From positions 186,001-250,000 of the forward strand of contig JAXHMK010000022.1 in the NCBI GenBank assembly GCA_034521495.1: 64,000 nt of DNA. The letters run 5' to 3'. The position numbers and the translations under genes were made by a program. Below, one piece after another: positions 1 through 7,682 of the stretch; the stretch's first letter is position 1, and each line of letters starts with the position of its first letter. Below the pieces are notes generated by a model that saw nothing but the letters and a program-made list of their open reading frames with translations, made no database searches and had not been told where the DNA came from. This stretch comes from Balneolaceae bacterium. GTDB lineage: Bacteria > Bacteroidota > Rhodothermia > Balneolales > Balneolaceae.

Positions 1-1
1 C

Positions 2-1060
2 TATTTACGATCCCTTCGAGATTCCACAACAGGTTCGTTTGTAAACGAAATTCTGCAGCGTTTTATATCCATTCTAATACTTGCTGTTTACTTTTTTGAG
101 TGGATCGGATTCCAGCAGTTCATAGCATTATTTATTTTCAGTTATCTTATTCAGCCATTAATTATCGGCATTCAAATTTGGCGGAAGAGAGAATTACAAC
201 TGACTCCTAATTTTTCAATCATACGAAAAAAACTGGTGAAGGGAATGGCCAGTTACAGCCTCTATTCCATGCTCGGTGGGCTCACAACGGTTTTTGTCTG
301 GAATGTTGATATTATGATGCTCGGTTCTATGGCCGGTTTGGATGATACTGCCGTATATTCTATTGCATTCTACATTGTCTCAGTGATTACGGTTCCGCAG
401 CAGTCAATTCATAAAATTGCGGCGCCTCTTATGTCCGATTTTATAAAAAAGAAGCAGTGGAAAGAGGTTGAATCCATTTACAAAAAATCTTCCCTGAATC
501 AGCTTATTCCCGGTCTTCTCATTTTTGGTTTGATATGGATACATCTCGATAAACTATATATGCTTCTTCCCGAGGTATATGCCGCCGGTGTATGGGTGGT
601 TTTTATTGTTGGAATCGGGAAACTTACAGCAATGATCAGTGGATTAAATGGAGTGATACTATCGAACTCAAAACACTATCGTGTCAGCTTTTATACCAAT
701 ATTATCCTGGTAGCCATAACAATCATCGCCAATTACCTGCTGATTCCGACATATGGAATTGAGGGAGCGGCACTTGCTTCGGCGATGGCAATCATCATCT
801 ACAACGCCGTAAAGTATTTATATGTACTGCTAATAATGGGATTGCAACCGTTAAGTTCAAAAACTTTCTGGATACTGTTATTAGGAGCATCTACCATCTA
901 TATTACACATGTTTGGGTTGATTTTTCCTTCATTTGGCTGGATATAGCTATAAAATCGATCATTTTTCCCTTCACATTTATGGCGCCAATCCTTTACTTT
1001 AAGGTTTCTCCAGATATCAATAAACTTTTAGAATCGCTTCGGTCCTATTTAGCTCGATGA
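2..1060 (+). CDS. Polysaccharide flippase (Wzx/MATE-like), C-terminal part
   Basis: The frame is open from position 2, so the start lies upstream of the window; about 352 residues are visible. They are rich in hydrophobic stretches of helix length (for example near 60-140, 280-330, 600-650, 690-750, 840-900 and 950-1010 nt) separated by short charged loops, as in the MATE/MVF-superfamily transporters that flip lipid-linked oligosaccharides across the inner membrane. The segment around nt 700-830, a helix followed by a small-residue GIEGAALASA stretch, is typical of Wzx/RfbX-like proteins. The stop overlaps the next start (ATGA at 1057-1060), so the two genes are probably cotranscribed. The substrate cannot be told without the rest of the cluster. 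Confidence 0.8.
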   Translation, partial: YLRSLRDSTTGSFVNEILQRFISILILAVYFFEWIGFQQFIALFIFSYLIQPLIIGIQIWRKRELQLTPNFSIIRKKLVKGMASYSLYSMLGGLTTVFVWNVDIMMLGSMAGLDDTAVYSIAFYIVSVITVPQQSIHKIAAPLMSDFIKKKQWKEVESIYKKSSLNQLIPGLLIFGLIWIHLDKLYMLLPEVYAAGVWVVFIVGIGKLTAMISGLNGVILSNSKHYRVSFYTNIILVAITIIANYLLIPTYGIEGAALASAMAIIIYNAVKYLYVLLIMGLQPLSSKTFWILLLGASTIYITHVWVDFSFIWLDIAIKSIIFPFTFMAPILYFKVSPDINKLLESLRSYLAR

Positions 1061-2044
1061 AAGCACTACTGATTGATAAGGATTCAGATCAGCCGGTGAT
1101 GAAGGTTGGTGAATTTCCTGATCCCCATCCGGAACCCCATGAGATTCTCGTGAAGGTTGAAGCAACTGCACTCAACCGTGCTGATCTCCTCCAGAAAGCG
1201 GGAAACTACCCTGTTCCCGAAGGCGCTTCGCCAATACTTGGATTAGAGATGGCAGGTGTTGTAGAAGAGACCGGATCAGAAGTCACAGAATTTAAACAGG
1301 GAGATCGTGTATTCGGACTGCTACCCGGCGGCGGATACGCTGAGTATTGTACGATTCATCAGGATATGGCAATGACCATTCCGGATGAGCTTTCCTTTGA
1401 AGAAGCTGCTGGAATCCCTGAAGTTTTTTTGACCGCTTTCCAGGCAATTGATTGGCTGGGAGAATGTTCAAAAGAGGAAACGATTCTGATTCACGCCGGT
1501 GCCAGCGGAGTGGGAACGGCTGGTATACAACTGGCTAAGCATTTGTTTGATGCACGCGTCATCACAACGGCCGGAACGAGTCAAAAGAACGAACTGTGTG
1601 AAAGTTTGGGCTCTGATCTCTCCATCAACTATAAAGAAGAGGATTTTTCTGATGTGATTGAATCGGAGTTTGGAGAAAATTGTGTGGACTTGATTATCGA
1701 TTTTGTGGGGTCGCCTTATTGGGAGATGAATATCAAAATTTTAGGGTTGGATGGGCGTTTAGTCTATCTGTCGATGTTAGGCGGAGCGAAAGTCGATCAG
1801 ATGAATTTGGTGCCGATTTTGAGAAAACGATTGACGATCAAAGGCTCAACCCTTCGAAACAGAAGTGATGAGTATAAGATCAAACTCACAAAAGAGTTTA
1901 AACAAAATGCGCTCGATCTATTTTAAGGACGGAACAATCAAGCCGATTATTGACTCTGTGTTTGATTGGAGCGATGTTGAGGACGCTCATTTGAGAATGA
2001 AGAATAACCTTAACGCGGGAAAAATTATTTTAACGGGAATGTAA
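1057..2044 (+). pseudogene. NAD(P)H:quinone oxidoreductase (PIG3-like), frameshifted
   Basis: Zinc-free medium-chain dehydrogenase of the quinone oxidoreductase/PIG3 type, a cytosolic NADPH-dependent enzyme. The N-terminal GroES-like domain (residues 1-120) is followed by a Rossmann fold with HAGASGVGTAGIQLAK. The frame stops at 1924-1926 after 289 codons, but the next frame continues with KDGTIKPIIDSVFDW and a family-typical C-terminus ending at 2044; together about 327 residues, the usual length. One extra T in the TTTT run at 1921-1924 explains the break. The start overlaps the flippase stop, and murI follows 4 nt after the restored stop. It may be a true pseudogene or a sequence error; an intact gene is as likely as a dead one. 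Confidence 0.85.
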
Positions 2045-2048
2045 ATTC

Positions 2049-2852
2049 ATGAATTACAGTAAGGAAGCACCGATCGGGATTTTTGATTCCGGTCTTGGTG
2101 GGTTGACAGTTGCGAAAGCGGTATCCGAGGCTCTCCCCAATGAGGATATCATTTATTACGGAGATACAGCACGGGTACCGTACGGCATCAAATCACAACA
2201 AACCATTCGAAATTATTCGGTTGAGATCAGCCGGTTTCTGCAGGCGAAAGGGGTAAAGATGATTATTATCGCATGTAACACAGCCTCAGCTGCAGCCTAC
2301 CACGGAGTTTGTGAAGCAGTTGGCGATATCCCCGTGCTGAATGTAATTGACGCCGGAACCATCTCGGCTATTCGATCCGAAAAGAAGCATATTGGAGTGA
2401 TTGGCACGCTGGGAACCGTTGGATCGGGAGCGTATGAACTTTCACTGAAAAGAGCGAATGAGGAGCTGATCGTAAAATCACAGGCTTGCCCATTGCTGGT
2501 GCCATTGGCAGAAGAGGGATGGACCGATAACTCAATCGCAAAACAGACGATTGAGATCTATCTCCAGCCATTTCGAAACAATGGAGTGGAGGCACTTATT
2601 TTGGGTTGTACCCACTATCCGCTATTCAAAGAATCGATCCTGGAATATTTTGCCGGCAAACCGATTGAGATTATCGATTCGGCAGAGGCCGTCGCCGAAA
2701 TGGCAAAGAACAAACTCTCGGAACTAAATATTTTAAATTCGTCGGAGAAAAAGGGTGAGTTGACATGCTATGTAAGTGATCGCCCTCAACGGTTCCGGGA
2801 ACTGGCAGAACGGTTTATTGGGCGGGAGATTGATATCAAGACAGCGGATTGA
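2049..2852 (+). CDS. murI: Glutamate racemase
   Basis: Interconverts L- and D-glutamate in the cytoplasm, supplying D-Glu for peptidoglycan stem peptides. The 267-residue length is normal. Family motifs are present: GIFDSGLGGL at the N-terminus, YGDTARVPYG near residues 37-46, and the two catalytic cysteines in IIIACNTAS (Cys76) and LILGCTHYP (Cys187). The ATG at 2049 lies 4 nt after the restored stop of the oxidoreductase, so it may be the last gene of a flippase-oxidoreductase-murI operon. No complex regulation is visible. Confidence 0.97.
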   Translation: MNYSKEAPIGIFDSGLGGLTVAKAVSEALPNEDIIYYGDTARVPYGIKSQQTIRNYSVEISRFLQAKGVKMIIIACNTASAAAYHGVCEAVGDIPVLNVIDAGTISAIRSEKKHIGVIGTLGTVGSGAYELSLKRANEELIVKSQACPLLVPLAEEGWTDNSIAKQTIEIYLQPFRNNGVEALILGCTHYPLFKESILEYFAGKPIEIIDSAEAVAEMAKNKLSELNILNSSEKKGELTCYVSDRPQRFRELAERFIGREIDIKTAD

Positions 2853-2874
2853 TTGAATATTCGCATAAATTATA

Positions 2875-3003
2875 ACATGATAGCGCCCCGAAGCCGGGGT
2901 GCTCTACATCACGGGCACGAGCGGGTCTACTACGCCAAAGGCTTCGTTGACCGAGGACGCTCGCGCCCATCTGATCGCACAAGTTACAAACTTGCGCGAG
3001 TAC
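2875..3003. repeat. Intergenic palindromic repeat (GCACGAGCG/CGCTCGCGC family)
   Basis: The space between murI and the converging glycosylase holds nested inverted repeats: GGGCACGAGCG near 2918 pairs with CGCTCGCGCCC near 2960, and GCACAAGTT pairs with AACTTGCGC around 2978-2996. The same GCGCGAGCG/CGCTCGTGC theme recurs at about 10668, 22011, 22096 and 53604. It may work as a bidirectional terminator between converging genes or be a mobile REP-like unit. Confidence 0.6.
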
Positions 3004-3008
3004 CAAAA

Positions 3009-3960
3009 TTAATCCTTCGCCTTTTTCTTTTTTGAACTGATGATATAGTTCACAAACAGGAACTCAATCGCGGCGGATTCATAGCCATTCCAGCTTTCGA
3101 TCATCGATTCAAATTCCTCTTGGCTTGTATTTGAGGGATCGCCCCCGTAGCTCATGATAATCCATTTTCGCAGTCCCTTTTCTTCTCCTTTCGTCATATT
3201 ACTGGGAAAAACGGCATCCGTTCGTTCACGGAAGAGCATCAGGTCCTGTCCCGTAGTGGGTCCAATACCCCTGATTTCGGAGATTTTGTCGTAGAATTCT
3301 TGCGGTTCAGCTTCTTTGTCCAGGTATTCAAGATCAACCTCTCCGGCCAGAATATCCTGTGCCAGTCCCACCAAATATTCTCCCTTTTTCAGCGTAGGTC
3401 CGAGTTTTCGTATTTGAGCGGGATTAGCCTTTGCCAATTGAAACGGACGTGGCCAGGCCGGAATATTTTTTCCTTCATGAACCAGATGCGTTCCATAAGC
3501 GTCGCGGACTTTAAACACCATCTTTTTAGCAGTGGGTTTATGCGAAAGCCTCATCTGCACAATACGGTTGATGATATCTTCCAGCAAATTGCCGCGAGCC
3601 ATCCGTTTCAACCCATAAAATTCATTTAGCTTAGGTTCCGAGCACGGGATCTTCTGAAGCCTGATCATACAATGGCCGCAGATCAATATTGGTGCCAAGA
3701 ATTCGGGCTAAAACGTGATTGGCCTGTTTAATTTCGTCTTTCGAGAGACTCTCAGTTGTTTCAACATTGAATTCAGGATTTTCAGGATCTCCGTTAAAGA
3801 ATACCGATGCGATGATATCCCTGTCATCCAATGAAAGTGGCCGGGTAAAACCCTTCTCAAAAATTTTCTCGGGGTCATGTTCGTGATCGAAATATGGATC
3901 AATATCGAGGCAGATAAACCAGTCGTGGGGCGGTATCGATGGCAATGACCAAATGGACAT
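3009..3960 (-). pseudogene. Helix-hairpin-helix DNA glycosylase family protein, frameshifted
   Basis: The N-terminal part (3960 to about 3645, beginning MSIWSLPSIPPHDWF) and the C-terminal part (about 3660 to 3009) lie in different frames but join at one point (DPVLG followed by EPKLNEFYG). The combined ~315-residue protein resembles the AlkA/OGG HhH-GPD base-excision glycosylases: an N-terminal alpha/beta region, a helical middle, and the hairpin EIRGIGPTTGQDLMLF. The position where these enzymes carry the catalytic Asp (usually VFPxxD) reads AVFPSNMTKGE, so the acid may be missing. Either a 1-2 nt sequence error or decay explains the frame break near 3640-3660. Substrate unknown. Confidence 0.65.
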
Positions 3961-4068
3961 AAAGAAACGATTAACAAAGTAAGATTAAAGTTTTGTTTCT
4001 ATAGATTTTGTAATACATCTTTGATGCGAAAATTAGTGATGATTTGAACCTTGATAAATATATCTAAT

Positions 4069-5535
4069 ATGAATGAATATCTAAGATCTATTATTAACGC
4101 TTTTCAGGATTTAATTTTCATTTTTGATGAGGATGGTACCATAATCGAGTATTTGCCACCAAACCAAAGAAGTGAATTGATTGCGCCACGCGAAGCCTAT
4201 GTAAATAAAAAATATCAGGATGTACTCCCATCAAGTATCATTAAAGAACTGAGTCTTGCATTTGAGAAAATCCGGAATGGAGTACCAAGTGTTGAATTTG
4301 AATACTCAATTGTTAACAAAGACGAAATATATTGGTATTCGGCAGTTATCTCGAGTATGATTGAGGGTAATAATTCCCGCTTCCTCTGTGTGGTTCGAAA
4401 CATTACAAAAAGAGTACGATCTGAAAAAGCGTGTAAAGAGAGTGAAAAAAAATATCGACAGATTTTGGAGAACGCTCTTGATATTTTCTATCAACTTGAT
4501 AAAGAGGGAATTATACGTGAGATAAGTCCCGCTGTAGAACGCTATTTAGGTTATAAACCGGAAGATGTGATTGGCAAGCCCGCAGTGATTTTTCATCAAA
4601 ATGAGGAGGTATGGTTTCAAGGTTTGGAAATGTTGAAAAAAGAAGGCGAAGTCATTGATTTTGAAGTTCAGCTTCAAACCAAATCGGATAATTTGATTTA
4701 TGGCTCAATAAATGCTCATACAATGTATGATGATGCTGGCAACATTAAGGGCATACAAGGTTTTATCAGGGAAATTACCAAGCGGAAAAAAGCTGAGGAA
4801 GAGTTGATGAAATCTAACGAGGAACTTCAAAAACTCAACAGGCAAAAAGACAAACTCTTTTCAGTGATTGCACATGATCTGAAGAATACTGTAACAGGAC
4901 CTTTGGGCTTGTATGAACTTATTTTCAATGATTACGAATCGCTTTCAAAAGAAGAGTTACTCGAATACTTGCAAATGCTCCGCAAAAGTACAATCAATCA
5001 GTCCGATCTTTTGAATGATCTTCTGATGTGGTCCAGGAATCAGTTTAAGGATAATAAAGTAAATCCGGAAAAAGTGCACCTTGCAGAAATTGCAAATACC
5101 GTTTTAGAGCATATGGAAACCTCAGCAACCGATAAAAACATAAATATTGAAAACCACATTGGGGATGATATTTTTATTTATGTAGATCCAGATATGTTAA
5201 AAACAATTCTGAGAAATCTTGTAAATAATGCAATTAAATTTTCACATACCGGTGGATCTGTCCAGATTAATGCCCAAGAAAAGGAAGACAAGGTGAGCGT
5301 TTCGGTATCAGATAACGGAGTTGGAATGAGTGACGAGGCCGTTGAAAAAATCTTCAACAAAGACGTTCATTATACAACTCCCGGAACAAAGGGCGAAAAA
5401 GGATCAGGACTTGGCTTGGATCTCTGTGTAGATTTTGTTGAGAAACATAATGGATCAATTCATGCAAATAGCCAACCGGGTGAAGGGACGACTATTACAT
5501 TTACTTTACCACAAAAACAATTTGATAAACAGTAA
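4069..5535 (+). CDS. PAS-domain sensor histidine kinase
   Basis: Two PAS domains (about residues 5-120 and 130-250) precede a HisKA dimerisation domain with the phospho-acceptor motif FSVIAHDLKN and a HATPase_c domain with N-box NLVNNAIKFSH, G1 box DNGVGMS and G2 box GSGLGLDL. No membrane segment is seen, so this is a cytoplasmic sensor that autophosphorylates in response to a PAS-bound signal. No response regulator is adjacent, hence an orphan kinase. I chose ATG 4069; an in-frame TTG at 4051 would add six residues. There is no clear Shine-Dalgarno site for either. Confidence 0.9.
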   Translation: MNEYLRSIINAFQDLIFIFDEDGTIIEYLPPNQRSELIAPREAYVNKKYQDVLPSSIIKELSLAFEKIRNGVPSVEFEYSIVNKDEIYWYSAVISSMIEGNNSRFLCVVRNITKRVRSEKACKESEKKYRQILENALDIFYQLDKEGIIREISPAVERYLGYKPEDVIGKPAVIFHQNEEVWFQGLEMLKKEGEVIDFEVQLQTKSDNLIYGSINAHTMYDDAGNIKGIQGFIREITKRKKAEEELMKSNEELQKLNRQKDKLFSVIAHDLKNTVTGPLGLYELIFNDYESLSKEELLEYLQMLRKSTINQSDLLNDLLMWSRNQFKDNKVNPEKVHLAEIANTVLEHMETSATDKNINIENHIGDDIFIYVDPDMLKTILRNLVNNAIKFSHTGGSVQINAQEKEDKVSVSVSDNGVGMSDEAVEKIFNKDVHYTTPGTKGEKGSGLGLDLCVDFVEKHNGSIHANSQPGEGTTITFTLPQKQFDKQ

Positions 5536-5661
5536 ATTTACCGAATATCCGTACCCCTTTTTTCAAGAGTGCCTGTTGTAAAACCCATAATAAATTCAAT
5601 ATTTGCAAACGAAATATAATTGTATTACATTATGTAACACACATGAATAAATACAAAAGCT

Positions 5662-5910
5662 ATGCGTTCCGTTCGATTATCAGAAGATATTGAAAAGGAG
5701 TTAAAGTCTCTCTCAGATCAAAAGAAAGTATCCCGCTCCAATATTATCAAAGAGGCGTTGGTAGAGTATATCTCAAAAGAGAAAGAATACAACCGGCCTT
5801 TTGAAACCGGTAAAGAGTACTTCGGCAAGCGGGGAAGTGGGGAGAAAGACAGGTCTGTCACCTATAAATCAAGAATAAAAGAGAAAATCCGTGAAAAACA
5901 GCCTGATTGA
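5662..5910 (+). CDS. vapB: Ribbon-helix-helix antitoxin (VapB-type)
   Basis: An 82-residue protein with an N-terminal MetJ/Arc/CopG fold: the beta strand MRSVRLSEDIEKEL, then a helix-turn-helix pair with SRSNIIKEALVEYI. The charged, flexible C-terminus would wrap the toxin. It overlaps the downstream PIN-domain gene by 20 nt in another frame, the normal arrangement of a VapBC toxin-antitoxin pair, and would be expected to repress its own promoter. The leader (5590-5650) has the palindrome-like stretch TGTATTACATTATGTAACAC, a plausible operator. Subfamily assignment is by context. Confidence 0.85.
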   Translation: MRSVRLSEDIEKELKSLSDQKKVSRSNIIKEALVEYISKEKEYNRPFETGKEYFGKRGSGEKDRSVTYKSRIKEKIREKQPD

Positions 5911-6301
5911 CGCTGGTCCCGTGATTGCCCTGTTTGATAACAGCGATCAATATCACTTAAAAGTGTTGAATTTTCTGAGAGAGTACGAGGGTCGACTCAT
6001 CTCTACATGGCCGGTACTTACCGAAGTCTGTTATATGTTGGATTTTAGTACCAAAACCCAACTCGATTTTTTGGATTGGGTTCGAGACGGCGGCATTGAA
6101 ATTCATAATTTAGAGCAATGGCAGATTGGCGGAATTCGGGAGAAGATGGATACCTATGCCGATCTCCCGGCCGACTTTGCTGACACCAGCCTGATGGAAG
6201 TCGCAGAATCAAGAGATATTGAAAACATCATTACGATTGACAGAGATTTTAGTATCTATCGCTTATCGGGAAATAAAACATTTACGAATCTTCTGAGATA
6301 A
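5891..6301 (+). CDS. vapC: PIN-domain toxin (VapC-type ribonuclease)
   Basis: A 136-residue PIN-domain protein starting at GTG 5891, inside the antitoxin's 3' end. The metal-binding acids of a PIN nuclease are visible: Asp7 (LIDAGPVIALFD), Glu45 (VLTEVCYML), Asp95/Asp98 (ADFADTSLMEVAE) and Asp116/Asp119 (IITIDRDF). Such toxins cut tRNA or rRNA loops when freed from VapB. The translational overlap keeps toxin level tied to antitoxin. It lies next to the nucleotidyltransferase pair at 6347-7544, so 5.6-7.5 kb is a small toxin-antitoxin island. Confidence 0.9.
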   Translation: MKNSLIDAGPVIALFDNSDQYHLKVLNFLREYEGRLISTWPVLTEVCYMLDFSTKTQLDFLDWVRDGGIEIHNLEQWQIGGIREKMDTYADLPADFADTSLMEVAESRDIENIITIDRDFSIYRLSGNKTFTNLLR

Positions 6302-6346
6302 AATTACTGAGTCATTAAGATATACGCGTGAAATGTAATTTTTAAA

Positions 6347-7390
6347 TCAATCGAGTTTGTCGAGATCTTGCTGATCAGAGTTTCTGCCGGTAGCTTTCTT
6401 ATTTTTTTGGAATTCCGCCTTTCCTATAAAATAAACCATTTGATCGCCATAGGGTCCCTCTACTTTATGATTCCACGCTTCCTGGAACGTAACACCTGAA
6501 ATTGAAGTCAAGAAATCAACGCGGTAGGGACAGAAGTTACCCTGAAATTTTTACTTATTAATCCATAAACTAAATAATATCAACAAATTGTAGAGTCTTA
6601 TAAGTGGAAACTGGGAAAATGAAAACGAATGTACCTTGATACAACATAAACATACCTACAGCATTTCTTCCCTATTACTTTTGTACCGGCAAAAGTAATC
6701 AAAACCTCTCGGCTGTGAAGAATCTGTGGCGGCTGATTGTTCAGCGCGGCACCCTTCGAATGGTCCATCTCGGTTGTAAGTAGAATCAAGTGTATCACCG
6801 GTACCGAAGGCTGCCACAGCGCTTCACAATCCAGCCTGTTCCCACAGATTCTTCAAGGCCGAATATATTGACTACCTATCATCGATCAATCAAGGGTTGC
6901 GGGAATAGTGGGAAAGCCTTTGGAAACGGTAAAAAAAGAAGTGAAAGCAAATCACAGTTTAAAACTATAAACCGTGAAAATCTCTATTCTCGATGCGTTC
7001 TTCGTCCCTTTTTTCGCATTAAAAAAGGGACTACCACAAAACGTGATATATTTCGGATGAACAATGACAAGCAGAGCACTTGGGATTAGGTTCTGTAAGG
7101 TGGAGTAAAAATGGGGTAACTCATCGGTAGGGAGGGTTACCAATTTGGATTACTTGATCCGGTTCCAGAAAATCATTTACAGATAACTGTAGAGAAGAAA
7201 AACCAAACTCATCAAGCGTTTGAACAATCTTCTGAGCATTTTGAGGATCTCTTTTTATGAATAAATCTAAATCCTTTGTAAATCTTGGTTCAACATGTAT
7301 TGCAAATGCATAACCTCCGACTACCAGATAGGAGACTTCATTTTTGTTTAACAGTTCGAATAATTCTTCGAAGTCTTTGTTTATCTTCAT
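6347..7390 (-). pseudogene. Nucleotidyltransferase-like gene split by an inserted element
   Basis: The N-terminal part (7390 down to 7125) encodes a minimal nucleotidyltransferase with the motif VVGGYAFAIH and the acidic pair DLDLFI. The C-terminal part (6521 down to 6347) encodes GVTFQEAWNHKVEG... and an FIGKAEFQKNKKATGR tail as found in this family. Removing 6522-7124 restores one frame of 146 residues across the junction (NPPYR then VDFLTS), which proves the split. Toxin of a two-gene AbiE/MNT-like pair with the small gene at 7338-7544, which it overlaps by 53 nt. The insertion truncates it to 89 residues before a stop, so it is probably inactive. Confidence 0.88.
6522..7132. mobile_element. 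MITE-like non-autonomous element, 595 bp, with 8-bp target duplication
   Basis: The 8-bp sequence CGGTAGGG at 6522-6529 and again at 7125-7132 flanks 6530-7124. The ends are imperfect inverted repeats: the left starts ACAGAAGTTACCCTGAAAT and the right end, read inward on the other strand, starts ATGAGTTACCCCATTTTTAC, both reaching ATTTTTAC. No transposase is encoded. Inside there is a palindrome around TTACTTTTG/CAAAAGTAA (about 6676-6700), a long imperfect stem joining GAAGAATCTGTGG (near 6716) with CCCACAGATTCTTC (near 6840), and the hairpin GTCCCTTTTTT/AAAAAAGGGAC near 7006-7034. An 8-bp duplication fits several IS families (ISL3, ISAs1, IS256); which one moved it cannot be told. Confidence 0.82.
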
Positions 7391-7544
7391 GATGATTTGG
7401 ATAAAGTCCTAATTTAATGGCATCCTGCCGTAAAGATTCAAGAATTTCAATTTTGTGTTCAAATGATTGATTATCCCAGTACTGTTTATCGTCAATCTCT
7501 TGTTGATTATCATTTAGATGATATTTTTTTAGAACCTTATCCAT
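7338..7544 (-). CDS. Small partner (putative antitoxin) of the nucleotidyltransferase
   Basis: A 68-residue protein with the stretch YWDNQSFEHKIEILESLRQ, a pattern I know from short proteins encoded just before minimal nucleotidyltransferases (usually of the form FW...PxERLxxxExLR). It overlaps the nucleotidyltransferase by 53 nt, so the two are translationally coupled. Role as antitoxin or adaptor is inferred from this arrangement only. It stays intact although its partner is interrupted. Confidence 0.7.
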   Translation of the reverse strand: MDKVLKKYHLNDNQQEIDDKQYWDNQSFEHKIEILESLRQDAIKLGLYPNHHEDKQRLRRIIRTVKQK

Positions 7545-7682
7545 GAAGAGCTAATTTGTTTATTGAATTTGGATATTACAATATACGTTTTTTGCTGATT
7601 ATCTGATAAATTCGTCAAATATCGGTTTTAGTTTATAAAGCTTGAAAAAATTAGAATCTATTTCTAAACATTATTTTTAAAG

